Assembly (NCBI GenBank): GCA_012861695.1
Contig: JAAOOA010000116.1
Span: forward strand, 24,996,802 to 25,060,801
Direction: 5' to 3'
DNA length: 64,000 nt
DNA from: Trematomus loennbergii
Taxonomy: Eukaryota > Chordata > Actinopteri > Perciformes > Nototheniidae
Shown here: positions 11,540 through 23,947 of the stretch, one piece after another
Layout: each line of letters begins with the position of its first letter
Numbering within the stretch: position 1 is the stretch's first letter
Position numbers and translations under genes: made by a program
The notes under the pieces: generated by a model
The model's input: the letters and a program-made list of their open reading frames with translations, nothing else
Database searches by the model: none
What the model was told of the DNA's origin: nothing

Positions 11540-13042
11540 AAGTTTGCATTGTTATTTGTGTATTTATCAAACAAGACTGTTTAAATGTGTAAACTGTGTT
11601 GGACTGCTAAGCCATTGACACAGTGCTAACTGTGCTAACTAAGTTGCTAGAGTTTCCATATATCAACTCTAATATCAGCAGATGGCCTTGCATACATGTA
11701 TCTCATAGCAGGAGAATGTCTGCATTCACACACACGGAATACTCATACAGTATACTGTACTGTGATTTACCGTACATTGTGACCGTACATATACTGCATG
11801 TAGCTAACGAGGCTAGCTGTATGCTAGCGCAAAACAATGTATTCATGCAAGTTACATTGTATGGTAGCAGAATACCCGTATGCGATTACAATTATAAACA
11901 CGTTATTGCTAGCCTAATATGAACCACTAGCTTTTGTTCATAGTAGTTTTATTACACTGCATTATAGTTGCCTTTCCTCCAAGCTAACGTTCATATCGTG
12001 TTAGCTACCAAGGTAAACAAAGCTAGGTTAGCATATTAGCAGGCAAGCTGTTCATTACACAACTACTACTAACGAATCTAAAACAACTTAGTTTCTCTAA
12101 TATTTTGTGATTTGCATTTGATTTCGTCCAGCCAGATCCTGGCGGACAATCCATGACGTGCTAAAAGGCACTTCTACTACTACTGAGGCGTCGTGCTAAA
12201 AGGCACCGCAGCACCGGCTGTGCGCAGCAAGATGCGAGGAGGAGGAATGGATGATATACCGTGTATATATGTATATTTATGTTCATTTTGTACATTTCTA
12301 AAAATAAAGTTTAATGGAAATACTTAGTAGGCCTATCCTTTCTTCCCTGAATTCATATATAGCAAACCATGATTTGATTTATCATCAAACAGTAGTAGTT
12401 TATAACGGGTAAAAATAACTTACTCTTTGTTATGAGCGGCTCGTAGGCCACAAAGACAAGGAGACATACACGAGTTTACAAAACCACGGCACATTTATTG
12501 TCGTAAATGCAGATATAGGTGGTTGAGAGGATCGCAGTTAGTCTTCCTGCAGCCGCTTTGGAGAGAGACTGGGGCCGTAGTGTCCGGAGGTGTCCGTGAT
12601 CGTGCTGATTAGCCTCTTCAGCTCCAACCCATCGTAAGACAAAGGCCCTGGGGCCGTCACACTCTTCTATAACAACAGTTACAAATATATATGTATATAA
12701 AATATATGGCTGTGCCGACGCCATGATAAGACTGATGTTACGCTGAGAGCAGCCGGGAAAAGCACTGTTAGACATGGGCGCAGCCTCTCTGGTGGTTGAC
12801 TAATCAGAACGAGTGGCCGAGCTGACCAATCGGAGCACACTAGGCTCACAGGGAGGGGGGGGCTAGAGCTCCAACAAGCCGTTTAGTGGAGAAAGTGAAT
12901 ACTGCTGAATACACATGCTTGACAGAGATGCTGTATGCGAAACCAATGTGAGTTTGGAAAATTGCACAGTATAAATCTATTTTAGTATACCTCAACAATG
13001 TAATTATGATCAGTGGAAATGGCCATGACATGGGCCCTTTAA

Positions 13043-13416
13043 AGGTGGTAAGTTTGAGAAACCGGCTCGAGATACACTTTTTGTTATATTCCATGGAATG
13101 CTCTTATCATCACGATAGCAATGAATATCTTAAGTGCTTTGACAAAAAATCCATAAAAAAATGTCATCTGTGGAAGACGTAATACTGTAAAAAGCATGAC
13201 CAATCATTTTAGCCGGCCCGGCTAAAATAACTGGATGGCCTACCTGCCTGTCAGCCTTCCATCTGTGCACAAACTTATCTCGTGCCCTCATTGGTCATGT
13301 GCGCGTTCGTGTGTGTTGGAGGAGGGGCTCTGTAAGGAAGTGGCAGATTTTCTCCGGTTGTGTATTTCAAATTCTAGCGATCTCGAGCCGGTTTCTCAAA
13401 CTTACCTACCCTACCT
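13043..13416. mobile_element. 374-bp TTAA-flanked miniature element sharing a TTAA with its neighbour
   Basis: Its inverted arms contain GGTAAGTTTGAGAAACCGG and, at the right, the complement ending in ACCTACCCTACCT. TTAA lies at 13039-13042 and 13417-13420. The left end has a deletion of about six bases relative to the right. The left TTAA is the same four bases that end family A copy 2. A piggyBac-like origin is inferred from the TTAA target. It has no coding capacity. Confidence 0.85.
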
Positions 13417-13429
13417 TTAAGTGTATTAT

Positions 13430-13948
13430 GTTAAACAACAGAACAATGTGACATTAGAAAGAAGAACCAAGATATTTTGGATGAAAAAAGATTGTATTGA
13501 CAGGAAAAGCTGCCTTTCATGAAGCATATTCAGGCAGCAGCTACACACCAACACTGAAACACATGAGCACATACTACAGTTTAAAAAAGCAGAAATAAAA
13601 TCTGAGCTGACAGAAAATGCTCCGTTTTAGTTTAATACACACAGTTAAGCTCACACACACTATTTATGAACGTATAGGTTCACCTGCTGAATTAAAAACA
13701 GAACAAATGAAGCAAAGAAAGTGAAAACCATAAAGCAGATTCAGGCAGTAGAAGTATAGATTCACACTAAAGTATTATCCTACAGAACAGTACAGCTCTA
13801 AGAGAAGAGATACATCTGATCCTTTACAACAAACACTATATGCTCTTTTTAGGTTTTTAGTAACATGTAATCCTGCTAATTATCCCCAATTTTACAAATC
13901 CTGACTATACCGTTACATGTAATCTGTTACTCCCGAAACCTGCAGATA
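13430..13948. repeat. Dispersed repeat, family C, long copy
   Basis: The stretch at about 13690-13850 (with GAAAACCATAAAGCAGATTC) matches 54330-54480. It is followed by TAACATGTAATCCTGCTAAT and ends near ACATGTAATCTGTTACTCCC, as in copies at 42925, 52640 and 55599. I cannot assign the class. The recurring boundaries suggest a mobile element. Confidence 0.55.
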
Positions 13949-14096
13949 TTCCGGATGGATCAACAGGAAGATGTCTGGGCTCTATGCTTGGCACCAGCCA
14001 TGTGTTATTTAAGACAAACTTATATACAAAAACATTTTCCATTAGCTTAACCACAAAATGTTCCTAAAAGTGTAACGCCTACTATGTGTTGACTCA

Positions 14097-15115
14097 GGCC
14101 CCGGCTCCACGAGGACAAATACGGCAAAACGCATCGGAGTAACGCAAATGCAACCGCAAAAAACCTTCCGTCCCACGCAATATACACCGGATTGTGTCAA
14201 GCTCCACGAGACGGCTCCGTTTACATCCAAACGCTGGAAAAGCTGCAGTACATATGCCGAACCTGTACGTGGTGCTGTAACTTCCTCCACAAAAGCAGCA
14301 ACTTCCTCCACAAAAAGCAGAAGAAGAATGGTTGTCATGGCTGCCCTTCTGTTTTTATTCCATGGGTGGGGGCCGAGGGATCCGCGCAGAGTTTTCGCCG
14401 GTCAACGTTGTATTAAAGTTTAAATCTTCCGGGACAAAATTATAAAAGTGCCGGTTAAAGGTCTTCATTGTTATTTATTGAGCTTTAAAACAAATGAATA
14501 ACGACGATATAATGATATATAATCATAAAATACACAGAGCCTGTCTCTTTTTCCTCTCTTCTCACAGCGTCTCATGCAGCAGCTGATCCTGTAATGAGTG
14601 ACCCGACAGTAAAAATGAACATATTATAACTAGTTTTAGGTAGTTTGAGAGGTAATTAAAATAGCTAAGGGTGATGATCTGACTTGAAGTGTGTGTTTTG
14701 CTCCCGCTGCATCACAGCGGCAGGAGCTGCGTGTCTCCGTCCGTCAGATTAGACTTCACTCGCGTTTATGTCCATATCGAGATAAAGATAAATAATCTGA
14801 ATTCAAGGAGGAGCTCCTGTAGATGTTGCACAAAGAACTGTAGCATGGTCAGTAGCGACTGGAGCACGATAGCAACCCCGCGGGGAGAGGCAGGGAGAGG
14901 CAGGGCTATGAAACGAATGACCGTATAGGCGACTCCACGGCCCCGTTGGACCCCCCAGAGCGCTCAGTTCCCAGATCTATCCACCTTTGGACCCGTTGTC
15001 GTTTGCGGGGTCTGTTTCTTCTACGTTTCCCTTACGGCGTCGTGGAGCTTAGAGGGCTATACGCATGAGAAATATGCGGATTCAACCAGTTTTCCGTCCT
15101 CGTGGAGCCGGGGCC
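14097..15115. mobile_element. PIF/Harbinger-like element with perfect 20-bp terminal inverted repeats
   Basis: The two ends are exact complements over 20 bases (GGCCCCGGCTCCACGAGGAC), and TCA is repeated on both sides at 14094-14096 and 15116-15118. Three-base duplications fit the PIF/Harbinger superfamily, though TWA is more usual than TCA. Subterminal words such as GCTCCACGAG and CGTCGTGGAGCT recur internally, a possible transposase-binding arrangement. The interior frames of up to 98 codons do not resemble a Harbinger transposase or MADF protein. The perfect ends suggest a relatively young insertion. Confidence 0.83.
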
Positions 15116-15118
15116 TCA

Positions 15119-15448
15119 GACGCCTCCAGACACATCATTGTATGTACACACTGAGACCCTGGGAATATGCAAAGTATACACAAACTCATTTTAAAGACAG
15201 ATAAGAAGTCGACTGTGATGGGAGTCCCTGAAGACAGGAGCTTTCACAAGCTGTAAACTACACTGTGACATCTCTATCTCTGTGTGTGTGTGTGTGTGTG
15301 TGGTGTGTGTGTGTGTGTGTGGTTCACAACAATGGTTTGCTTTGTTTGACAAAACACTCAAAGATTTTAATGTATTATATATATATAATGCAGTTATATA
15401 CAAATTATTATTATTGGAGTTACTTTTATGCAAATGTCAGACACATTG
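15119..15448. other. Spacer with a GT microsatellite
   Basis: A (GT)n array with one interruption occupies 15281-15320. Nothing else is recognised. Confidence 0.6.
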
Positions 15449-15515
15449 CATTGCATTACATTACACGTGACTTGTTAGACGCTTTTACCCAAGTGACGTA
15501 CATCCCCACAGTACT
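15449..15515 (-). mobile_element. LINE/SINE tail fragment with ATTAC-type repeats
   Basis: CATTGCATTGCATTACATTA followed by TTGTTAGACGCTTTTACCCA matches a tail I recognise from dispersed fish retroelements (usually GACGCTTTTATCCAAAGCGA). Only about 65 bp remain. It is followed directly by family B. Confidence 0.5.
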
Positions 15516-15523
15516 GAGAGTAG

Positions 15524-15827
15524 GTAACACTCGCACTTCTATTGGCTAGCCCTTCAACACATTGTATGTGCTACTCCAAGGGGTGGGACATTACAACGTA
15601 TCTCTTAGCCAATCACATCTTGAACAATGATAGAATGACAGAGCCAGCCAGACAACCAATCAGAGCAGACTGGGCTCTGGTTTCAGACAGAGGGTGAAAA
15701 GAGGTGTTGCAGCACAGGCAGTATGAGAAAATAAAGAGCTTCTTGAACATTAAAGCGTGGAGACATGTCCCAGTAGAGACACTACATACTGATATACATC
15801 TGAAGATGAACAACATATGTCCTCTCT
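15524..15827 (+). mobile_element. Family B miniature element, copy 1 (left-truncated)
   Basis: The shared core has CTCGCACTTCTATTGGCTAG, then CAGAGCAGACTGGGCTCTGG, then a segment on GACAGAGGGTGAAAAGAGGT and CATGGAGACATGTC. The right end reads ATATGTCCTCT, as in copy 3, but the TTAA has decayed to CTAA. The left terminus is missing. Confidence 0.7.
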
Positions 15828-16402
15828 AACACTTACAGTATAGAACAAAGCCACTGTTAAAGATTTTAGTAATATCTATGAATGTCCTACTTCTACAGTT
15901 CAGTCAATGGAAAGCCACGTGAGGAGACGAGAGGAGCAGATTTAAAATAATTGAAGAACAATTTCTTGATTTGTGAGTAGATTTTCTCCCGAATAAAGAC
16001 TATGAGATGAAGATGAAGAAGACTAAAGCGGCTGATCTGAAGGGATGTCAGCTTGAGGTGGGGTTGTGGTTGGACTGTCTTTCCTGGCTCCAGCATTATA
16101 CAGACAGGGTGACAGAAAAGAAACTGGAGTCCCTTTTAACTGAGCTTATCCACGCCGTCACACACACCCAGCTTGTTGTCACGGGCAACCAGGGGACCCC
16201 CGCTGAGGCTTGCCAAGATGAGTCAGAAATTCACCTCATATCCAAACAGAGGGCCGGACGGGAATATATGCTGCTCAACTCATCAGATGTAGTTGATATT
16301 GTAATTCATATTTAAATGTACTTTCAAACTTCATGGTGTTTACTGTTTTTGGGAGACTGCTTATTTTGCACTGGCCAGTTATCCCGAAGCCCGACAAATA
16401 TA
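15828..16402. other. Spacer with an unassigned 102-codon open frame
   Basis: An open frame runs from ATG 16007 to the stop near 16315 on the plus strand. The predicted product has a Lys-rich start, a WLDCLSWLQHYTD segment and an amphipathic C-terminal half. I recognise no family. It lies between two family B copies, so it may be a chance frame or element debris. Confidence 0.3.
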
Positions 16403-16500
16403 TGTAATCAGGTTTGGGGAGTTACATGTAATGGGGTTACGTAATCAGGATACAAAAAAGCTTGTTTACTTCCATAACATCCATAACAACATCAGGCTGT
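16403..16500 (-). repeat. Family C repeat fragment
   Basis: TTTGGGGAGTTACATGTAAT and GGGGTTACGTAATCAGGATA are the complement of the family C 3' end seen at 52740 and 55720. Confidence 0.5.
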
Positions 16501-16722
16501 AACACGCGCGTTTCTATTGGCTAGTGCTCCAACACATTGTAAGCGATATGCTAAGGGCCAGGACATCTGTAAGCAGCTGACCAATCACATCAGAGCAGAC
16601 TGGGCTCTGGTTTCAGACAGAGGGTGAAAAGAGGTGCTGCAGCACAGGCAGTATGAGACAATTAAAGAGCTTTTTGAACATTAAAGCATGGAGACATGTC
16701 ACAGACTAAATACTAATATGAA
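16501..16722 (+). mobile_element. Family B miniature element, copy 2 (both ends truncated)
   Basis: The core from the TTCTATTGGCTAG block to the CATGGAGACATGTCACAG block is present and closely matches copy 1. Terminal TTAA sites are missing. Confidence 0.65.
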
Positions 16723-17419
16723 CCATTTTGATAGTAACCCTCCCAAGATGATGATCCTGGTAAACATTATAACTAGTAGTCATGCTAATATGTTGCTATG
16801 CAGCTGTTAGTGCAGGGAGCATGACCCTCCCCAGTGTTTATATCCCTCACATGCTCTCTATATGCTCTCATTATGCTCTCGTTATGCTGCTGAGCTGATC
16901 AACAGGTTGAGCCCTCCCGCTGTTTAACGTCTCAGGTTTGATCACAGCGGCCTCTCGGCGTCCTTTTAAAGTCGTCGAGCAACGAGCCCACCACCTGCCT
17001 GCTCAGAAGTGTGGGGGGTAAAGTGACTTCTGAAGAAGTATATGTGCAGGTGTTGGGATGAGATGTTGGTGGTTGTTTATTCAAGTGTGTGTCGGCATTC
17101 AAATGATTCTGTGTTGTGTGTTATGCTCCTCTATGGGCTTCAGCAGGTGTGCTTTAAGCCTACCTTATTGCACTGTTTATATACTCAGGGTGTCCAAATT
17201 ACATTGTTTGCTACGTAATGTTTGCTTGTGTCCGTGTGTGTGAGTGTGCTTGCATGCGAGAGAAGATTAAGAGTTGGTCATATAAGGGGGACAGAGAAGA
17301 GAAATATATATTTTATATATTATGGGTATATAACACTGACTTATGCATTACGAGCTGTTTGTGTGTGTGCAGTGCTCCAATTTCATATTTAAGTAAAAGT
17401 AGCAATACTAAATTACAAT
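16723..17419. other. Spacer without recognisable gene
   Basis: A short tandem run of ATGCTCTC-type words lies at about 16852-16890. No exon is recognised. Confidence 0.4.
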
Positions 17420-17755
17420 ACATAACATTTAGCTGACACTTGTATTCAAAGCAACCTATACTAAGTGCAACCATGAAGAAAGAAACTCAAAAGCAAGAAT
17501 CTTGCAAGTATACATTTCCTATAAACTGTATAAACCCAACCAGATTAAGTCAGCTTCACTTAAAGCCCTTCAGTGACTCACAGAGAATTTTATTTATGTA
17601 TTCCTTTTGTATTTATTTATTTTTGGCCAAGATGCAGTGGAAACAGGTGAGTTTTCAGTTTGCGGTGTAGACCTCCTGCTGTCCTGATATCAATGAGGAA
17701 ATGTTCCACCATTTTGGGGCCAGGATAGCAAACAGGTTGAGGGTTACCTGGGTTA
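17420..17755 (-). mobile_element. Fish LINE 3' fragment
   Basis: ACATTTAGCTGACACTTGTA followed by AAGCAACCTATACTAAGTGC matches the tail of a fish LINE. About 200 bases on, CTGCTGTCCTGATATCAATG and TGTTCCACCATTTTGGGGCC match the complement of the end of its reverse-transcriptase frame. The copy is degenerate, with no open frame, and its orientation is minus. Confidence 0.55.
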
Positions 17756-18220
<465 letters not shown>

Positions 18221-20954
18221 ATTTAAGGCAGCAGAAGCAATAGAAGCCCTGTTTGTGGAGTTTTCACAGGCCGAGGCTGTTTGTTTGTTTTCAGGTGGAT
18301 TTGGTGTGGGAACACAGCGGGGGGTCATCGCGCAGTCTGTGACAAACACACTGCTCGCGTGAACACACACACTCCTGGCGTGAACACACACACTCCTGGC
18401 GTAAAAGGGACACCGTCCGTCATCATCTGTCTCTAATGTCGGATCCTCACCTGTCGCCGGGCAGCTGCTGGGGGGGGCACAGCAGGGATGGGTGGGTGGA
18501 TGTAGGGGGGGGGGGGGGGGTGCAGGCTGGATGGACTGCTAGTGTAGGACAGGAAGATGCAAGATAAGCAGAAGAGACCATTTTTGATTAAAGGATGCCA
18601 AACTGATTTTCTAGAATAATCAGAATAAGCTTTCCAAAGCCTTTTCAATGGCTCGCCTATTTAAGGGGAGGCACTTCAATACAGCTTGCTTTAATTCAAT
18701 CTTTCTTTCAGTGATTGAGTATCTCAGTATCTCAAGGTTGGTGATTAAAAACAAAGAAACTTTTGTCAAAATCACAGCAGCACTGATGCTTAGTTGCATT
18801 CATATCCGTTTGTTTGCCAAAAAAGCTTCTTACATATGTGTGTAATCACTAACATGTCCACTGTGGTCAGTACGTGATGTTTCTGCTTTTTATAATACTC
18901 TCAATGTTCAGATTCAGGCCTCTCAATTATTGCTCATCACATTTGTTCAAATAGGTGTGTTCAGTTTTTAATAAAATAGATTAAGAAAAACATGAAGACA
19001 GGTGTGGATGAGATTGTTTTTTAGTTACTTGAAGAAGTCTTAAGTCAACATGACATTGTAGAAACTGCTGGCTCTGGATCTGTCTCCATGCTGAGAGAAG
19101 GACTTCAGCAGGACAGATACTCACTGCTGACTGATGAGAGAGAGAGAAATACACACTCCTTGTTAGTTCCAACTAAATGAACTATTAAAGGTTTTTTTGC
19201 CTTCTGGGTAATGTCTCCTTTTCCACCCTTAGGGACAGGATTTCTCAGGAGTCACCTTATATGCAAATGTGTAACAATTAACGTACAAAATGAATTAAAG
19301 TAAACAATACGTTTGCTTGAATTAGGTTCAATTAAAAGTTAGAAAACATCAAACAGTGATTAGAAAACTACATTTGTTAAATGTCCCATTAAATTGACTT
19401 TTATAATATTGCATGTTGAGATGAGAAATCATTCAGCATAGTAATAAACGGTTGGCTTTTCTTCACTTTGGAATCAGAGGGGCTGTGTTCAGTTATTCTG
19501 TATCTTTAGGGGACATTCAATCCAACATCATGACCACTTCACGCAGGTGGAAACACATGCAGGGTTTTAACTCTGAAACATGGTCCGATGATTCCTCTAT
19601 GCAAAACATAATCTACTATATTCTGATAGTAGATGGAGAAAATGGATTGAATATTTCAACAAAACTATAATACAATTGTAAGCTCCTTTTTTATTAGGAC
19701 CATATTTCCTTCTCTTCACTGCACACTGGTTGTTTTCAGTTCTGCATGCGTATTTATATATAAATGAGTAAATGTGTATGTATATATAAATGAGTATGGG
19801 TATGGCTGTTTATACTGTATGTGTGTATATTTATAAAAACTTTCCTCAGTTTTTTTTCCCTTGATAAAGTATGAATTGTATGAAAGGGTATCAACTGGAA
19901 GACAGAATGAGGACATATGTATTAGGATTTCATTTAACTTTAAATATGTTAGTATTTTCCCTTTTTTACTATTAGTTCTATTTTATAGTATTTTTTTGTC
20001 ACTTTATAGTGTTTTACCTATACCTATGTAAAAACCCCAAGTTTGTATTCTAAGCAAAAGGAATCTGTAAACGAAAAGAGTTGCTTAATTAAAGTTGATG
20101 ACTGATAGGAACTTTTTAAGCCTAAGAGCTAATTACTTACTAAAAGGTTAGATTTAATGTTCTTATTTGAACAAAATAACAGAAATGGTAATGTAATAAA
20201 ACATGTTATCAGACATGGTGCGTTCAAATCAGTTTCTGTTAGGCTTGAAGAGAGCTGGGATCAACCAAACTCCTTTAAACTCTGCAAATACCTTTGTCAA
20301 AAGAAATGTATAACTCTTATTAAGGATTTTGCTGTTGAAAGTTGGGGTTTGAAACTGTGTTTACTGTACAAATGCTGGACACAGGAAGCCGATGCCCAAA
20401 AGCAGGTTTCTTATTGCACTGTGGAAAATAAACACATGGGTTACATCTTTCGATACGGCCTTTAAAGGAATGCAAAGGAAACCAGCAGTTATATAGAGGA
20501 CAGGATATAAATACATTCATAGAGGAAACATAGGGAAAGGAAATAGGTCATGGTCATTATAAAGATGCTGATTGGCAGGAAGAAGAAAGCTTGAGAGGAA
20601 AACATCTGATGCCCAGAGGTAACCAAGGCAACCTGGTTAAAAACACATATAAAATCTTCCTTCCTTCTGCAGCTAACAACAACACTATCTCCTCTACCAT
20701 CCCCCCCCCCCCCCCTCTCCTTCTGCTCTCACCCTCCTACCTCTGCCCCCCGCTGTGCGATTATTATTGCAGATGAAGGGGTAGACCTTAAAATCAGCAG
20801 TGTTCCCACAGTCTGCCAAACAATCCCGGGGGTCAGAGGTCACGGATAAATGCTGCCATATTATCTGGGAATCCAGTGGGCAGTTTTATGGCCGCTGGAA
20901 GTCAAACTAGTTTAGAGTGGCAACTGCTAAAGTGAGGCTCAGTAAACAAAACTA
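18221..20954. other. Gene-free 2.7-kb stretch
   Basis: I see no supported exon. Notable items are a G-run at about 18505-18520, a C-run at 20701-20715, a 102-codon frame at 20157-20465 that I cannot assign, and a DR1-type GGGTCA-g-AGGTCA site at 20830-20842. This is plausible intronic or intergenic host sequence. Confidence 0.45.
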
Positions 20955-20961
20955 GCACACA

Positions 20962-21020
<59 letters not shown>
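20955..21020. repeat. (CA)n microsatellite
   Basis: A CA array with one interruption near 20969. Confidence 0.96.
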
Positions 21021-21023
<3 letters not shown>

Positions 21024-21029
21024 TTTACT

Positions 21030-21915
21030 TGAGTATATCCATTTAATGATACTTTGTACTTTGTACCCCACTCAAATCAGAGGTAAATCGTGTACTTTGA
21101 CTCCACTACATTTATGTAGTACCTTTAGTTACTTTGCAGATATAGATTAATGATAAACAATATGATCAACTCTTAAATCAGACTTTAGTTACACCTGGAG
21201 TAAATTCACAATCTACCCAACAGTACATTCGAATTAAAATGTGTTCCACCTTACCAGCTTTGATACACACATCAATACTTCAATAATTATAATCTAAAAA
21301 ATAATATATATATTCTGAAATGGGCCAATCAGCATAATAAGTACTTTACAGCGGTGGAAGAAGTACTCAGATCTTGAAAGGAGATGTACCAGAGAGTAGG
21401 AATATTCTGCATTCAAAATGCTACTCGAGTAAAAGTACAAAATATTGGAATCAAAATATAGTTAAAGTAGCGACAGTAAAATAGTCATTGTGCAGATTGG
21501 TCCATTTCAGAATAATATATATGATACGTTTTATAATGATTGATCATTAAGTGTTATCAAAGCTGGTAAGGTGCTAGTAGTTGAATGACTTTTGTATACT
21601 GCAGAGTAGCTGAATTTACTCCAGGTGGAACTAAAGTCTGATTTAACACTTGTTATATTTCACATCATTAATCCAGATCTGTAAAGTAACTAAAGGTATT
21701 AATACATGTAGTGGAGTCAAAGTACACCATTTATCTCAACATTGAAAGTACAAAGTAGCTGAAATGGTACTTAAGTACAGTACTTGATTAAAGTATTTAG
21801 TTACTTGACATTTAGATGCTAATACCTTTGTGCTTTTACTTGTAACAGTATTCTACACTCTGGTACTTCTACTTTTACTTAAGTATAAGATCTGAGTACT
21901 TCTTCCAGCACGGCA
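21030..21915. repeat. Large imperfect inverted repeat of a stepwise AGTACTT-type fish repeat
   Basis: The left arm at about 21040-21345 and the right arm at about 21500-21790 are complements of each other. For example, GACTCCACTACATTTATGTA and CTGGAGTAAATTCA on the left match TACATGTAGTGGAGTC and TGAATTTACTCCAG on the right. The central part begins with GGTGGAAGAAGTACTCAGAT at about 21352. The right side closes with ATCTGAGTACTTCTTCCAGC at 21892-21911, an inverted pair typical of an abundant fish DNA element. I read it as two head-to-head copies or one nested in the other. No gene is present. Confidence 0.7.
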
Positions 21916-21919
21916 CACA

Positions 21920-22530
21920 CTCATATTCAGACTTTATTGACACAAGAGCTACCATTAGCTGAAAATAACAAAAGAGGCTCAGAGAAAGGCTCCATTTTCC
22001 TTGCAGATGTCTGAATTAGAACGTCAATAGTTGTTTGATTACGACGCCCTCTGTGAATCACCTACAGAGCATAACAACACAACAATTGCTCGGTTGAGAT
22101 GTTTTGTTCAAAGGCGTCTGAACAAATGGGACATTTACAAATGATTTTCAATAACTCAGTTTGTGCGGCTTGTTTGCCGAAAACTCAACTGACAATATCA
22201 AACCAGGCGACATTCTGCTCAAATCCTCCTTCCTCACCGCGGGGGAAACAAGAAAGATGGTAAAAATAATGCTCGCCATTCAGCGTCAATCTTACAAGCA
22301 GTGAGCGCCCTTCATTGACCCTGCCTGTCGGCGGCAGAGTGCTACCATCCCCCCCCCACCATCTCTCAGGAGCTGTCTCTTATCCCAAAAACAGCGAGAG
22401 TCAACAACTCTGACTGCGTGTTTAAGTGCTCTGACAAAAAAGAAAGGTGTGTGTGAGTTTGCAACAGTGGGGCACATTCCTTAGCCTGAGTTAGCATTCA
22501 GCCCGCATAGGTCACGACCAGCAGGCTTTT
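21920..22530. other. Spacer without recognisable gene
   Basis: No exon is supported. The stretch at 22200-22500 has higher GC and no repeat I recognise. Confidence 0.4.
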
Positions 22531-22577
22531 GTGTGTGTGTGTGTGGTGTGTGTGTGTGTGTGTGTGTTGTGTTGTGT

Positions 22578-22646
<69 letters not shown>
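22531..22646. repeat. (GT)n microsatellite with interruptions
   Basis: GT arrays are interrupted by GGTG and TTGT near 22545-22580. Frames across it are artefacts. Confidence 0.97.
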
Positions 22647-22649
<3 letters not shown>

Positions 22650-23173
22650 CAAATGGGGAGAAAGTCAATGGGAGCCGCGCACACACAAACACTTTGTTGG
22701 TGAGTGGCACTCAGGACAATCGAGAGCTGCTAAGGCTTTCAAAGAACTTGTTAAAAAGAGTCACATGGTCTCACACATTCGCTTAAATGTCAACTCGAGA
22801 CGGGGAAAGGAAGCTACAGCGACAATTAGAATTGTTAAACTAAGTTTGTGTTCATTTGGTTGTTTGTCCCCTGTTTGATTTCAAGGATATTTTAATGCCA
22901 TTGTGGTATGTTCTTCCAACTTATCTCTCCTTATAACTGAGAATGCATGTGTTTGTATATGTATCTGTGTATGTATTCAGATATGTGTGCATTGTACTGT
23001 GTGTAATCTAAACTGAATATCAGCTCTGGAATAGATTAAGGGTATTTTTCTTCTTCTTCTTGCCATTTTGGTGGGGAAAGATTTGATTGGACTGCAGAGA
23101 GCCTTGACCTCAACCCCATCCAAAGAGTCTGGATGGATAGAACACCGACTGTGAGCTAGGCCTCAGACCTCAC
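22647..23173. other. Spacer without recognisable gene
   Basis: Nothing identifiable. It precedes the Harbinger-like element. Confidence 0.4.
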
Positions 23174-23176
23174 TAA

Positions 23177-23944
23177 TGGCGCATTTCCACTACAGCGCGG
23201 AGCTCGCTTTAAGCGTGCCGAGCCGTGCGGGCCCGTTTTTGGTTGCGTTTCCACTTAGCGTAGTACCGGCTAGCGGGTACTATTTCACAGTTTTTCTGGC
23301 CTCATAAAATCGAGGTTCTTTCCGGGCCAACAACCAGGCTGAGTCGGGCTGAGTATGCTAAACTAGAGAGAGAATCGCTGGCAAGGGGGCTACAACTACA
23401 ACAAGATGAACATATTTGACCGTGATTTAATTGTAATACACGTTTCAAAATGATGCCGAAGTAACAACATACTGATACCGGTTAGTAAAAACCATGAATT
23501 AATGCTTTGACAAGTCTGCAGACAGACGGCAGGCGAAAAAACCTTTTAAAATGTGTGTTTCTAAATGGAAATTGGCTAAGCTAACGCAATATATGCTCCG
23601 ACCGTCCACACTCAACAACGGCCTATACAGACATAAATAAAGCAGCGACTGTATTCACCATGACACAGACAGTCTGTGGTTTGTACTTGTTTAACTTTTG
23701 TCTAGTTTCTGAACATATATGAGGAGCTGTGAGCTTGAGTGCTAACAGCTAACGGCTGTGTTGTTTTTCTGGGGTTCTCATTGAAGATGACGTCACGGCT
23801 CCGCCTACACTGCGTTACTATAGATACTACCCCAGCTACTAAACTGTAATGGAATGCGCCATAAAGTGAGCCAGTCCTAAAAAGGCCTAACGAGGCCACG
23901 AGGCCTAGCCATACCGAGCGAGGCCGTGTAGTGGAAATGCGCCA
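23177..23944. mobile_element. PIF/Harbinger-like miniature element with TAA duplication
   Basis: The ends match perfectly as inverted repeats over 18 bases (TGGCGCATTTCCACTACA). TAA occurs on both sides at 23174-23176 and 23945-23947, the usual Harbinger target. A second, inner copy of the right-end motif (TGGAATGCGCCATAA) lies at about 23852-23866. The 768-bp element has no recognisable transposase or MADF frame, so it is non-autonomous. Confidence 0.86.
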
Positions 23945-23947
23945 TAA

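Larger units (their letters stand above)
11140..13038. mobile_element. TTAA-flanked element, family A copy 2, longest internal region
   Basis: TTAA sites lie at 11136-11139 and 13039-13042. The ends match copies 1 and 3 (CCCATGTCATG on the left, CATGACATGGG on the right). At about 1.9 kb it keeps roughly 1.1 kb of interior that the other copies lack (about 11385-12780). That interior may be closer to an autonomous ancestor, but I recognise no piggyBac transposase domain. At 11269-11276 it has a single GAAAATAC, the unoccupied version of the site where copy 3 carries a hAT insertion. Its right TTAA is also the left TTAA of the next element. Confidence 0.85.

Noticed and set aside
12476..12775. 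A 99-codon minus-strand frame inside family A copy 2
   Set aside because: It starts within transposon interior and has no recognisable transposase motif.
16007..16315. A 102-codon plus-strand frame as a real gene
   Set aside because: No recognisable family, no promoter or splice evidence, and it sits between two transposon copies. Kept only as an unassigned frame.
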